Below, one piece after another: positions 16,373 through 23,979 of a DNA stretch of 32,564 nucleotides. The notes under the pieces are model-generated. The model was not told where the DNA came from, ran no database searches, and saw only the letters and a list, made by a program, of their open reading frames with translations. Position 1 is the first letter of the stretch; every line of letters starts with the position of its first letter. The translations under genes and the position numbers were made by a program. The stretch covers positions 1 to 32,564 of the forward strand of contig JAGUYW010000066.1 in assembly GCA_020061105.1 (NCBI GenBank), read 5' to 3'. This stretch comes from Anaerolineales bacterium (GTDB lineage: Bacteria > Chloroflexota > Anaerolineae > Anaerolineales > UBA4823).

Positions 16373-17662
16373 ATGAAATTGTTTATTCGACGCCTGATTG
16401 GATCTGTACTGGTGTTCTTTTTCACCGGCTGCTCGATCGCTGCGCAACCGACCGGCCTGCGTTTCATGGTCTTTGGCGACCCAGCGGAATATCGCGCCTA
16501 CAAAGAACTGGTCGATGCTTTCCGTGCTTCTCAACCAGAAATTCGAATTGAACTGACGCATGTGCCATCGGCCTCGGATTACCGTACCCGGTTGGCGACT
16601 GAATTCGCTGCCGGAAATCCACCCGACATCACTTTGATGAACTACCGGCGCTATGCAAGTTTCGCCGCCAAGGGCATGCTCGAACCATTGGGGGCTTATT
16701 TGGATACCAGCCAGACCATTGCCGCCGAAGATTTTTACCCGATCACGTTGCAGGCTTTCTCCTGGCAAAATGAGGTGATGTGCATACCGCAAAATATATC
16801 CAGCCTGGTGGTGTATTACAATCGCGATTTGTTCGACCAGGCTGGCCTGGCATACCCCGGGGACGATTGGGATTGGGGGGATTTTTTGCAAGTAGCCCAG
16901 GCGCTTACTCTGGATAGCGACGGGGATGGACGGATAGAGCAGTACGGTCTGGGAGTCGAAGCGTCCCTGTTTCGCCTGGCGCCGTTTGTCTGGCAGAACG
17001 AAGGGGTGATCGTCAACGACCCGGCATTCCCCACCCGCCTGACCCTGGCGCGACCGCCATCTCTGGATGCATTTCAGTGGTTTGTGGATTTGCGCCTGGT
17101 GCATGGTGTGGTTCCAGATCGCGTGGAGGAAGCAGCCCTGGACAGCGAAAGTCGTTTTCTGAACGGTGAAACCGCCATGTTCCTGAATAGCAGGCGAGGT
17201 GTGCCGACTTACCGGGAAATCACCCGTTTTCAATGGGATGTTGCACCTCTACCAATGGGGAAAGTGCGGGCCGATATTCTTCACAGCGACGCTTACTGCC
17301 TGGCATCCTCGAGCGAGAATAAAGAAGCCGCCTGGCGTTTCATCGAGTTTGCAAACTCATTCGAAGGGCAGTCGATTGTCGCCAAAAGCGGGCGAACTGT
17401 GCCATCGTTGATCCAGGTAGCTCAGTCACAGGCTTTTCTTGAGCCCGGTAAAGCTCCACAGCGTGCCCGCGTATTTTTGGAGACTATTCCTTATCTCAAC
17501 CTGGTTCCAGTGATCAGTACCTGGGAAGAGATCGAGCGCACCGCCAGCCTGGAGATCGAACGAGCTTTTTATGGAGATATTTCTGTGGAGGAGGCTGCTA
17601 ATTTCGCTTTCCTGCGCACGGAAGAATATTTCTTGATAGGGATTTACTCGATTGAGAGGTAA
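16373..17662 (+). CDS. ABC transporter extracellular solute-binding lipoprotein (family 1)
   Basis: A 429-residue binding protein that starts 15 bases after the second permease. The signal peptide ends with FFFTGC (C20), an acceptable but not ideal lipobox, so the mature protein should be lipid-anchored outside the membrane. The body follows the family 1 (MalE/UgpB-like) layout: [18 protein letters not shown] near the N-terminus, [19 protein letters not shown] at ~83-101, [19 protein letters not shown] at ~137-155, and a C-terminal EAAWRFIEF and FLETIPYLN. The window has no msmK/malK-type ATPase, so the importer probably uses a shared ATPase encoded elsewhere. The ligand is unknown, probably an oligosaccharide. 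Confidence 0.9.
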   Translation: MKLFIRRLIGSVLVFFFTGCSIAAQPTGLRFMVFGDPAEYRAYKELVDAFRASQPEIRIELTHVPSASDYRTRLATEFAAGNPPDITLMNYRRYASFAAKGMLEPLGAYLDTSQTIAAEDFYPITLQAFSWQNEVMCIPQNISSLVVYYNRDLFDQAGLAYPGDDWDWGDFLQVAQALTLDSDGDGRIEQYGLGVEASLFRLAPFVWQNEGVIVNDPAFPTRLTLARPPSLDAFQWFVDLRLVHGVVPDRVEEAALDSESRFLNGETAMFLNSRRGVPTYREITRFQWDVAPLPMGKVRADILHSDAYCLASSSENKEAAWRFIEFANSFEGQSIVAKSGRTVPSLIQVAQSQAFLEPGKAPQRARVFLETIPYLNLVPVISTWEEIERTASLEIERAFYGDISVEEAANFAFLRTEEYFLIGIYSIER

Positions 17663-17681
17663 TTTTTTTAATTGATATAAT
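17652..17681 (+). promoter_or_regulatory. sigma-70-type promoter
   Basis: TTGAGA (17652-17657, inside the 3' end of the solute-binding protein gene), an 18-base spacer, then TATAAT (17676-17681). It lies 26 bases before the ATG at 17708. Hexamers and spacing equal those at 1534-1563. Confidence 0.6.
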
Positions 17682-17707
17682 AGTAAAAAATCCAAATCAG
17701 ATCACTC

Positions 17708-18121
17708 ATGAAAATTCTGGCAAAAGTTGGGGCAGCAATTGTTTTTCGATATGTAAGAAGTGATAGAAATCTTTCCAGATATGCTTTACTTTTAAGCGTT
17801 ATTGTGGCAGTGCAAATGGTCATTGTATGGCTTGGAGGAACTTCCTGGTGGCAAGGGTTCTTTAATTACCAACAATTCTCTGGATCTTTTGGGAGCAGTA
17901 TATCTCTAAAATTACTCGGGATTTTTCCAGTTATCCCATTATTGCTTTTCATGTATCACACTCGCAAAGAGGTATATTTAATAAAAGGTGATTTATCTAC
18001 CAAAGCTTCTCAGATCAGATGGTTGGGTATCGAGGGCGATAAGATCAGTTGGGGAAAACTGGCCACAATGTGGGGTGATCGGGGTCGTCATGAGCGGAGC
18101 CTTGGGATGGTATCTATGTAG
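17708..18121 (+). pseudogene. AT-rich membrane protein gene, possibly truncated CPBP-family remnant
   Basis: A 137-residue frame with its own promoter. Two hydrophobic segments (ALLLSVIVAVQMVIVWLGG, LLGIFPVIPLLLFMY) are followed by KGDLSTKASQIRWLGIEGDKISW. The RWLGI-x-x-x-x-ISW segment reminds me of the start of CPBP (CAAX-type) intramembrane peptidases, which are about 250-320 residues long and carry EExxxR and HxxxN/H motifs; none of those is present here. Near the end the sequence becomes polar (GDRGRHERS), while another frame over 18073-18120 would read VIGVVMSGALGWYL, a membrane-like helix, and then stops at 18150-18152. This suggests a frameshift near 18060-18080 plus loss of the rest. 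The base composition is clearly more AT-rich than its neighbours. An intact small membrane protein remains possible. Confidence 0.45.
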
Positions 18122-18186
18122 AAGCATGGTTGAAACGCAAGGTTACCTCTAAACTGCAATTCTCTATCCCAACATGGTTGAATATT

Positions 18187-18195
18187 GTGCTATCA
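18187..18195 (+). promoter_or_regulatory. Possible extended -10 promoter of the isoprenoid/lar operon
   Basis: TGCTATCAT (about 18188-18196) is a TGn-TATCAT extended -10 element, about 28 bases before the ATG at 18225. No clear -35 accompanies it. It is the only promoter-like element I see in front of the seven-gene operon. Confidence 0.35.
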
Positions 18196-18224
18196 TAGGC
18201 ACTTAAATACAGGAGTGAGAGAAG

Positions 18225-19100
18225 ATGCTTTTGGCTTTGCTGCAGGCGATGCGCCCGCGCCAGTGGGCGAAGAATGGGGTGTTGTTTGCCGCCCTGGTCT
18301 TCGACCGCCAGTTGGGTTTCAACAATCTGCCGGCCATGTTTCGCACGCTGGCAGGATTTGCGATCTTTTGCATGCTTTCGGGTGTGGTGTACCTGATCAA
18401 CGACCTGGCGGATGTGGAGGCTGATCGCGCCCACCCGGAAAAGCGTAAACGGCCGATTGCATCGGAGCGGCTGCCGGCCAGCGTAGCGCGCCTGGCGGTG
18501 GTAATCCTGCTGGCAACAATCTTTCCTTTAGCTTATTGGTTGGGTCAGGGTTTTGCGCTGACCGGATTGGTATACCTTGTGCTCAACCTGGCTTATTCCA
18601 AGTGGCTCAAGCACGTCCACCTGCTGGATGTGTTAGCGATTGCGATGGGCTTTGTTCTGCGGGTGGAGGCTGGTCAAACTTTGATCACCGTCTCGCGCTT
18701 CTCACCCTGGTTGTATGTGGTGGTGACGATGGGAGCCCTGTACATCGGTTTTGGCAAGCGGCGCGCCGAACTGGCTTTGCTGGCAGGTCAAGCCAACAGC
18801 CACCGCAAAGTGCTGGATGGTTACACAATTCCCATGCTCGACCAGTATATAAGCATCGTGGCAGGGGCTACGATCCTTTCATATAGTTTATACACTTTTT
18901 CAGCCCCCAATTTGCCGGAAAACCATGTCATGATGCTGACCATTCCATTTGTGATCTATGGAATTTTTCGCTACCTGGCTGTGCTCGACGCCGGGGTGAG
19001 CGGCGGTGCACCGGAAGAGGTGCTTTTAAGAGATCGGCCGCTGCAGGCTTCCATCGTGTTATGGGGGATAACGGTTCTGCTGATCTTCTACATATACTAG
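18225..19100 (+). CDS. UbiA-family prenyltransferase, decaprenyl-phosphate phosphoribosyltransferase-like
   Basis: A 291-residue polytopic enzyme. RPRQWAKNGVLFAALVF at residues 10-26 is the signature start of the decaprenyl-phosphate phosphoribosyltransferase group (Rv3806c-like), which transfers phosphoribose from PRPP to a polyprenyl phosphate. The first Asp-rich metal site is N59-D60-x2-D63-x3-D67 (NDLADVEAD), followed by HPEKRKRPIAS. The second cytoplasmic loop holds YSKWLKHVHLLDVLAIAMGFVLR. About eight to nine membrane segments fit the UbiA fold. GGAG lies before the ATG. It is the first gene of an operon with mevalonate kinase 19 bases downstream, which fits a lipid-carrier role. Other UbiA activities cannot be excluded from sequence alone. 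Confidence 0.82.
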   Translation: MLLALLQAMRPRQWAKNGVLFAALVFDRQLGFNNLPAMFRTLAGFAIFCMLSGVVYLINDLADVEADRAHPEKRKRPIASERLPASVARLAVVILLATIFPLAYWLGQGFALTGLVYLVLNLAYSKWLKHVHLLDVLAIAMGFVLRVEAGQTLITVSRFSPWLYVVVTMGALYIGFGKRRAELALLAGQANSHRKVLDGYTIPMLDQYISIVAGATILSYSLYTFSAPNLPENHVMMLTIPFVIYGIFRYLAVLDAGVSGGAPEEVLLRDRPLQASIVLWGITVLLIFYIY

Positions 19101-19119
19101 TCTTTTCTGGTAGGTATTC

Positions 19120-20070
19120 ATGCCGGCGATAACTGCAACCGCTCCTGGAAAAGTGATCTTGTTTGGCGAGCATGCCGTGGTGTACGGACGCCCGGCGATT
19201 GCCGCGCCTGTGCAGCAGGTGCAAGCGCGGGCGGTAATTGCCGCCGCGCCGCTGCGCCCTGCTGGTGAGGTATTAATCGATGCGCCGGATATCGGGCTGC
19301 ATTCGCTTCTCTCAGAATTGGCGAATATCCACCCGCTGGCGATTGCGATGCGTGGCGTGATGGACGAACTGGGGTTGGAGCGTTTGCCAGCCTGCGATGT
19401 GCGCATCACCTCCACCATCCCCTTGGCGGCCGGGCTGGGTTCGGGAGCAGCCATCTCAGTGGCTTTGATCCGCGCCCTGGCGCAGTTTCTTGGTCACCCT
19501 CTGCCTGACGAACGCGTCTCAGCCCTGGCGTTCGAGGTGGAGAAGTTGTATCACGGTACGCCGTCGGGCATCGATAACACCGTGGTGACCTACAACTGCC
19601 CGGTGTATTTTGTCAAAGACCAGGTGTTGGAAACCATACAGCCGCTGGCGCCTTTTGACCTGGCGATCGGGGATACGGGCGTAAAAAGCCCGACCGCCCT
19701 GACAGTGGGCGATCTGCGTCGTTTGTGGCAGGTCGACAAGAGGACTTACGAGGCGATTTTCGACGAAGTTGCCGAAATCACCCAGTTGGCGCGCCAGGCG
19801 ATTGAAAGCGGACACCCCGAACACCTGGGGACTTTGATGGATGCCAACCAGGCTTGCCTGGAACGGATGGGAGTATCGTCTCCCGACCTGGAACGCCTGA
19901 TCGCTGCGGCGCGCCTGGCGGGGGCAGCCGGCGCCAAGCTTTCTGGCGGCGGGCGCGGCGGCAATATGATCGCGTTGGTCGGTGCGACGAGCGCTCAGGT
20001 TGTGGCGAAGGCTTTGGTGGAAAATGGGGCACAGCGGGTGATTCTAACTACGGTGAGGAAAAGTTTTTAA
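19120..20070 (+). CDS. mvk: Mevalonate kinase
   Basis: A 316-residue GHMP-family kinase that phosphorylates mevalonate to mevalonate 5-phosphate with ATP. Visible motifs in order: APGKVILFGEHAVVYGRPAIA (residues 8-28), the phosphate-binding loop PLAAGLGSGAAISVA (101-115), the EKLYHGTPSGIDNTV block with catalytic Asp152 (141-155), and the GHMP C-terminal loop KLSGGGRGGNMIALV (272-286). These fit mevalonate kinase rather than phosphomevalonate kinase or the decarboxylase. Length is normal. It follows the UbiA gene by 19 bases and precedes larB by 26. With the isopentenyl phosphate kinase four genes on, it points to a mevalonate route to IPP running through isopentenyl phosphate. Confidence 0.93.
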   Translation: MPAITATAPGKVILFGEHAVVYGRPAIAAPVQQVQARAVIAAAPLRPAGEVLIDAPDIGLHSLLSELANIHPLAIAMRGVMDELGLERLPACDVRITSTIPLAAGLGSGAAISVALIRALAQFLGHPLPDERVSALAFEVEKLYHGTPSGIDNTVVTYNCPVYFVKDQVLETIQPLAPFDLAIGDTGVKSPTALTVGDLRRLWQVDKRTYEAIFDEVAEITQLARQAIESGHPEHLGTLMDANQACLERMGVSSPDLERLIAAARLAGAAGAKLSGGGRGGNMIALVGATSAQVVAKALVENGAQRVILTTVRKSF

Positions 20071-20096
20071 GTGTTTGAGTGATTGAGTGGTGAAGG

Positions 20097-20888
20097 ATGG
20101 ATGAACGTTATTTGAGAGAATTGTTGAGTATGGTTCGGGAGGGGCGGGTGGAGATCGATGCGGCATTGAAAATGCTTCAGACGATGCCCTTTGTCGATCT
20201 TGAGTTTGCGAAGCTGGACTCCCACCGCCCCTTGCGCAATGGGTTTCCAGAAGTGGTTTATTGTGAAGGTAAGCGTACCAGCCAGGTTGTGGCGATCCTG
20301 GAACGCCTGGTTCAAGGACCTGGTCCGGTCCTGGCGACTCGGGCTTCGCCAGAAGTCGCTGTCGCTGTGCAGCAGGCTATTCCAGGGATGCGGTACGAAG
20401 ATCTTGCTCGGGTGTTGGTATATGAGCCACAGCCGCTTCCCAAGCGTAAAGGAACAATTCTGGTGATAAGCGCCGGCACCTCCGACTTACCGGTCGCGGA
20501 AGAAGCGGCGATCACGGCTGACGTGATGGGAAATCCGGTGCGACGCATCTACGATGTAGGCGTTGCCGGACTGCACCGTCTGTTTGCCTATTTGGAAGCG
20601 CTGGTTTCTGCGTCGGTGTTGATCGTCGTTGCAGGGATGGAGGGCGCTTTACCGAGCGTGGTGGGTGGCCTGGTAAAGCGTCCGGTGATTGCTGTGCCGA
20701 CCAGCGTGGGATACGGCGCCAGCTTTGGCGGATTGGCCGCTCTGTTGGGGATGCTGAATACCTGCGCTTCGGGCGTCACCGTGGTGAATATCGATAATGG
20801 TTTTGGGGCTGGTTATGCGGCCAGCCTGATGAACCAGTTGGGCCAGGAAATGGCAATTGAAGATACCGTGAAAAATACGGATGGCTGA
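20097..20888 (+). CDS. larB: LarB, nickel-pincer cofactor biosynthesis carboxylase/hydrolase
   Basis: A 263-residue homologue of LarB, which carboxylates nicotinic acid adenine dinucleotide at C5 of the pyridinium ring and releases AMP, the first step towards the nickel-pincer nucleotide (NPN) cofactor. The N-terminal helical region has LLSMVREGRVEIDAAL. The C-terminal PurE-like domain includes VISAGTSDLPVAEEA (residues ~124-138), VAGMEGALPSVVGGLV and the PVIAVPTSVGYGASFGG loop, all strongly conserved in LarB. The ATG used sits right behind GAAGG, which leaves very little spacing; no better start fits the family N-terminus. Its 3' end overlaps larE by 8 bases, so the two are translationally coupled. 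Confidence 0.94.
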   Translation: MDERYLRELLSMVREGRVEIDAALKMLQTMPFVDLEFAKLDSHRPLRNGFPEVVYCEGKRTSQVVAILERLVQGPGPVLATRASPEVAVAVQQAIPGMRYEDLARVLVYEPQPLPKRKGTILVISAGTSDLPVAEEAAITADVMGNPVRRIYDVGVAGLHRLFAYLEALVSASVLIVVAGMEGALPSVVGGLVKRPVIAVPTSVGYGASFGGLAALLGMLNTCASGVTVVNIDNGFGAGYAASLMNQLGQEMAIEDTVKNTDG

Positions 20889-21705
20889 TTTCGCTGAGCA
20901 ATTAGAAGCCAAGTACCAGCGCTTGTTGCAGATTCTTTCTGAGATTGAACGCCCAGCGATTGCTCTCTCGGGTGGCGTGGACAGCGCCTTGCTGGCATAT
21001 ACAGCATTCCAGGCGACTGGCGAGCGAGCCCTGGCGATCACCGCCGATTCTCCTGCCATGCCACGCCGTGAAATGCGACAGGCCAGCCAACTGGTGCAGC
21101 AAATTGGTATCCGGCATATCTTTATCCACAGCCATGAAGTCGAGCACCCCGCCTATCGCGCCAACCCGGTCGAGCGCTGTTATATTTGTAAGAAAGAGAT
21201 CTTCTCGCAACTGAACCAGGTTGCCCGCCAGATGGGCTGCACAGTCATCTGCCACGGAGAAAATGTGGATGACCTGGTCGATCACCGTCCTGGCTCTTTG
21301 GCCGCTCAGGAATTGGGAGCGCGCGCGCCATTGCGAGAAGCCGGGTTAGGAAAGCAGGAAATCCGCTGCCTGGCGCGGCGTTTCGACCTGCCGGTGTGGG
21401 ATCAACCTGCCATGGCCTGCCTGTCTTCACGAGTGCCAGCCGGATCGGAGATCACAGTCGAAAAGCTGGCGCAGATTGAGGCGGCGGAAGATTTCCTCCT
21501 GGACTTGGGTTTTCGACAGGTGCGCGTCCGGCACCACGATACACTCGCCCGCATCGAGTTGGGGCAAGATGAAATGCAAAATATCCTGGCGCACACCCAG
21601 GCGATTATCGAGCGTTTCCAGGAACTTGGTTTTCGTTATATCACCTTAGATCTGGCAGGTTACCGATTGAGTGGGCTTGAGCAGATCAGAGAAGGCAAAC
21701 CATGA
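20881..21705 (+). CDS. larE: LarE, ATP-dependent sulfur transferase for the nickel-pincer cofactor
   Basis: A 274-residue PP-loop ATPase that adenylates the pyridinium dicarboxylate mononucleotide made by LarB and inserts sulfur to form the thiocarboxylates of the NPN cofactor. The PP-loop is SGGVDSALL (residues 30-38). The conserved ERCYICKKEIF block is at 99-109 and HGENVDDLVDHRPG at 125-138. C180 in MACLSSRVPAG corresponds in position and context to the sacrificial Cys176 of the Lactiplantibacillus plantarum enzyme, so a self-sacrificing mechanism is plausible. The pair C100/C103 could instead hint at a cluster; I cannot decide between these. The gene overlaps larB by 8 bases and larC by 4 (ATGA). 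Confidence 0.94.
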   Translation: MADFAEQLEAKYQRLLQILSEIERPAIALSGGVDSALLAYTAFQATGERALAITADSPAMPRREMRQASQLVQQIGIRHIFIHSHEVEHPAYRANPVERCYICKKEIFSQLNQVARQMGCTVICHGENVDDLVDHRPGSLAAQELGARAPLREAGLGKQEIRCLARRFDLPVWDQPAMACLSSRVPAGSEITVEKLAQIEAAEDFLLDLGFRQVRVRHHDTLARIELGQDEMQNILAHTQAIIERFQELGFRYITLDLAGYRLSGLEQIREGKP

Positions 21706-23162
21706 AAATCGCTTATTTTGATTGTTTTGCCGGGATTAGCGGCGATATGACGGTGGGGGCGTTGATCGATTTGGGTGTTGACCCACAATGGCTGGCAGGT
21801 GAGTTGCGCAAGCTGCCTTTGAATGGCTACCGTTTGCAAGTCGAAAAGGTGGATAAAAACGGTATCCAGGCCGTGCAATTTTCTGTGATTTTAGAGCATG
21901 AAGACGGGGAACGCCCTGCAGACGCTGAGTTTTTCGAAGTTGACTCTGTAGATGCGGGGGTTGCGACGCCAGAAGAGACCGCAGGCAGACAAGATCAAAA
22001 TGATCATGGAGAACATGGTGACTTTGTCGGCCATGGCGTCCATAAGCACCCCCACCGGAGCCTGGAAGATATTCTCGAACTGATCCGCTCCAGCCAGCTT
22101 TCGGACAACGTCAAAGACCTGGTTGGTCGTATCTTCACCCGCTTGGGTGAAGCCGAGAGCCAGGTACATGGCGTTCCACTACAGCAGGTACATTTTCACG
22201 AAGTGGGCGGTGTGGACGCCATTATTGATATTACCGCCGCGGTCATTGCGGTAGAATACCTGGGTATTGAAGCTATCCAGGCTTCGCCGCTGCACCTGGG
22301 ATCGGGATTTGTGCACACCCAGCACGGCTTGCTGCCCATACCCGCCCCAGCGACGGCCAAGATATTGGAGGGCGTCCCGGCTTACAGCGGCCAGGCGCGC
22401 GGCGAATTGGTGACGCCTACCGGCGCAGCGATCATTACGACGCTGGCTGAGGCTTATGGCCCGTTGCCGCTGATGACCATCCATCGGGTGGGTTATGGCG
22501 CCGGGCAGCGTAAACGAGAATTTCCGAATGCGCTGCGGGTGTTTTTAGGGGAAACCACGCTCCACACTCCATCCGGATGGAGTTCTACGTCTAAAAGGGA
22601 TCGGACAGCAAATGATAATCTCAAGCGCCGTGATCCTTATCCCGAGCAGCACGATGCCCCGGTTGGACCAGGAGGCTACCATGAAAGTCCTGGACTGGTA
22701 ATTGAAGCGGCCATCGATGACATGGAACCAGAATTATTTGAATCTTTAACCGAGAAACTACTGCAGGCAGGCGCCCTGGATGCGCTCTTGATTCCAGTGC
22801 AAATGAAAAAAAGTCGCCCGGGGATGCTGCTGCATGTGCTGGCTTACCCATCTTCGCTGGATGAGCTATTGCAAATCATATTTCGCGAGTCGACTTCGAT
22901 CGGAGTGCGCACCTATCCGGTCACCAAACGCATGCTACAGCGCCAGGTAACCATGGTGGAAACGCCCTTCGGACCGGTGAATGTGAAAGTTGCCTGGTTA
23001 GGAGAAGAAATGGTTAACATCAAGCCGGAATACGAGGATTGCCGGGCGCTGGCCGATCAGCACCAGCGACCTTTGAAGGATGTCCTGGCAGCGGCGCACC
23101 AGGCGGCCTGGCAAGCCATTCAAACAGGGCAATTTTCAGAAAAGAAGGATCTACGGCGGTGA
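21702..23162 (+). CDS. larC: LarC, CTP-dependent nickel insertase of the nickel-pincer cofactor
   Basis: A 486-residue homologue of LarC, which installs Ni into the pincer nucleotide using CTP. The N-terminus AYFDCFAGISGDMTVGAL and the LHLGSGFVHTQHGLLPIPAPA, GELVTPTGAAI and RVGYGAGQRKREFPN blocks belong to the LarC1 half; residues from ~331 (AAIDDMEPELFESLTEKLL, MKKSRPGMLLHVL) are the LarC2 half. In L. plantarum the two halves are joined by programmed frameshifting. Here a single unbroken frame joins them through a polar, non-conserved linker (~284-330). A His-rich stretch (six His between residues 102 and 118) precedes HRSLEDIL and may bind metal. It overlaps larE (ATGA) and the next gene (GTGA). 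Confidence 0.94.
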   Translation: MKIAYFDCFAGISGDMTVGALIDLGVDPQWLAGELRKLPLNGYRLQVEKVDKNGIQAVQFSVILEHEDGERPADAEFFEVDSVDAGVATPEETAGRQDQNDHGEHGDFVGHGVHKHPHRSLEDILELIRSSQLSDNVKDLVGRIFTRLGEAESQVHGVPLQQVHFHEVGGVDAIIDITAAVIAVEYLGIEAIQASPLHLGSGFVHTQHGLLPIPAPATAKILEGVPAYSGQARGELVTPTGAAIITTLAEAYGPLPLMTIHRVGYGAGQRKREFPNALRVFLGETTLHTPSGWSSTSKRDRTANDNLKRRDPYPEQHDAPVGPGGYHESPGLVIEAAIDDMEPELFESLTEKLLQAGALDALLIPVQMKKSRPGMLLHVLAYPSSLDELLQIIFRESTSIGVRTYPVTKRMLQRQVTMVETPFGPVNVKVAWLGEEMVNIKPEYEDCRALADQHQRPLKDVLAAAHQAAWQAIQTGQFSEKKDLRR

Positions 23163-23953
23163 ACCTGACTTTTCTCAAACTTGGCGGCTCGTTGATTACC
23201 GAGAAGGAGCGCCCGCAAACGGTTCGTCCGCAGACTCTGGCGCGCCTGGCGGAGGAGATCGCTGCTGCCCAACAGGCCAACCCGGGTTTGCGATTGCTGT
23301 TGGGACATGGTTCGGGTTCGTTTGGACATGTACCGGCGCGCAAGCATGGCACTCGATTGGGGGTGCATACCCAGGAGCAATGGCTGGGCTTTGTCGAGGT
23401 GTGGCGAGCAGCGACGGCCCTCAACCGCTTTGTGGTCGACGCCTTTTCGGCAGCGGGATTGCCGGTGATCTCGTTTCCGCCTTCCGCCAGCGTGACTGCG
23501 CATAGTCGTTATCTGGCAGAATGGAATTTGACACCTATCCGTCAGGCTTTAGCGAACGGCTTGTTACCGGTGGTTTTTGGGGATGTGATTTTTGATACAG
23601 CGCAGGGCGGGACGATCTTTTCGACCGAAGACTTGTTTTCTCACCTGGCCGAGCAGCTTGCGCCGCAGCGCATCTTGCTAGCGAGTTTACAGCCTGGGGT
23701 GTGGGAAGATTTTCCGGCTTGCACGCGCCTGCTGCCGGAGATCATGGCGCAAGATTTGGAGCGTGGGGCGCTGGCGATCGGCGAATCGGCGGCGGCTGAT
23801 GTGACCGGTGGGATGCGCAGCAAGGTGATGCATGGGCTGGAACTGGCGCGCCGGTTGCCTGGGGTAGAGGTGCGCATCTTTTCTGGGGAACAACCTGGCG
23901 ATGTGCAGCGCGCTCTGGCGGGCGAGGGGCAGGGAACGCTGCTGCGACCATAA
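23159..23953 (+). CDS. ipk: Isopentenyl phosphate kinase
   Basis: A 264-residue amino-acid-kinase-fold enzyme that phosphorylates isopentenyl phosphate to IPP. The start is the GTG at 23159, which overlaps the larC stop (GTGA); a much longer upstream frame inside larC has no family similarity. Family marks are TFLKLGGSLITEKE at the N-terminus, GHGSGSFGH with H57 matching the catalytic His60 of the Methanocaldococcus enzyme, VVFGDVIFDT, and DVTGGMRSKV (with the conserved Asp-Val-Thr-Gly-Gly). The enzyme is typical of archaea and of some Chloroflexota, where it completes a modified mevalonate pathway after a phosphomevalonate decarboxylase. That decarboxylase is not in this window. Its place at the end of the lar genes, with mvk before them, is notable. 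Confidence 0.92.
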   Translation: MNLTFLKLGGSLITEKERPQTVRPQTLARLAEEIAAAQQANPGLRLLLGHGSGSFGHVPARKHGTRLGVHTQEQWLGFVEVWRAATALNRFVVDAFSAAGLPVISFPPSASVTAHSRYLAEWNLTPIRQALANGLLPVVFGDVIFDTAQGGTIFSTEDLFSHLAEQLAPQRILLASLQPGVWEDFPACTRLLPEIMAQDLERGALAIGESAAADVTGGMRSKVMHGLELARRLPGVEVRIFSGEQPGDVQRALAGEGQGTLLRP

Positions 23954-23979
23954 TTTTTGTATTTTGGGAGGGAAAGAAT

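Noticed and set aside
16262-17233. A 323-codon open frame on the minus strand opposite the solute-binding protein gene
   Set aside because: It lies antisense to a clear conserved gene, has no family motifs and no ribosome site; it is a by-product of the GC-biased codons of the real gene.
22960-23158. Longer isopentenyl phosphate kinase starting at 23039
   Set aside because: The extra 40 residues lie within the conserved larC 3' end and match nothing in the kinase family; GTG at 23159 gives the normal N-terminus.
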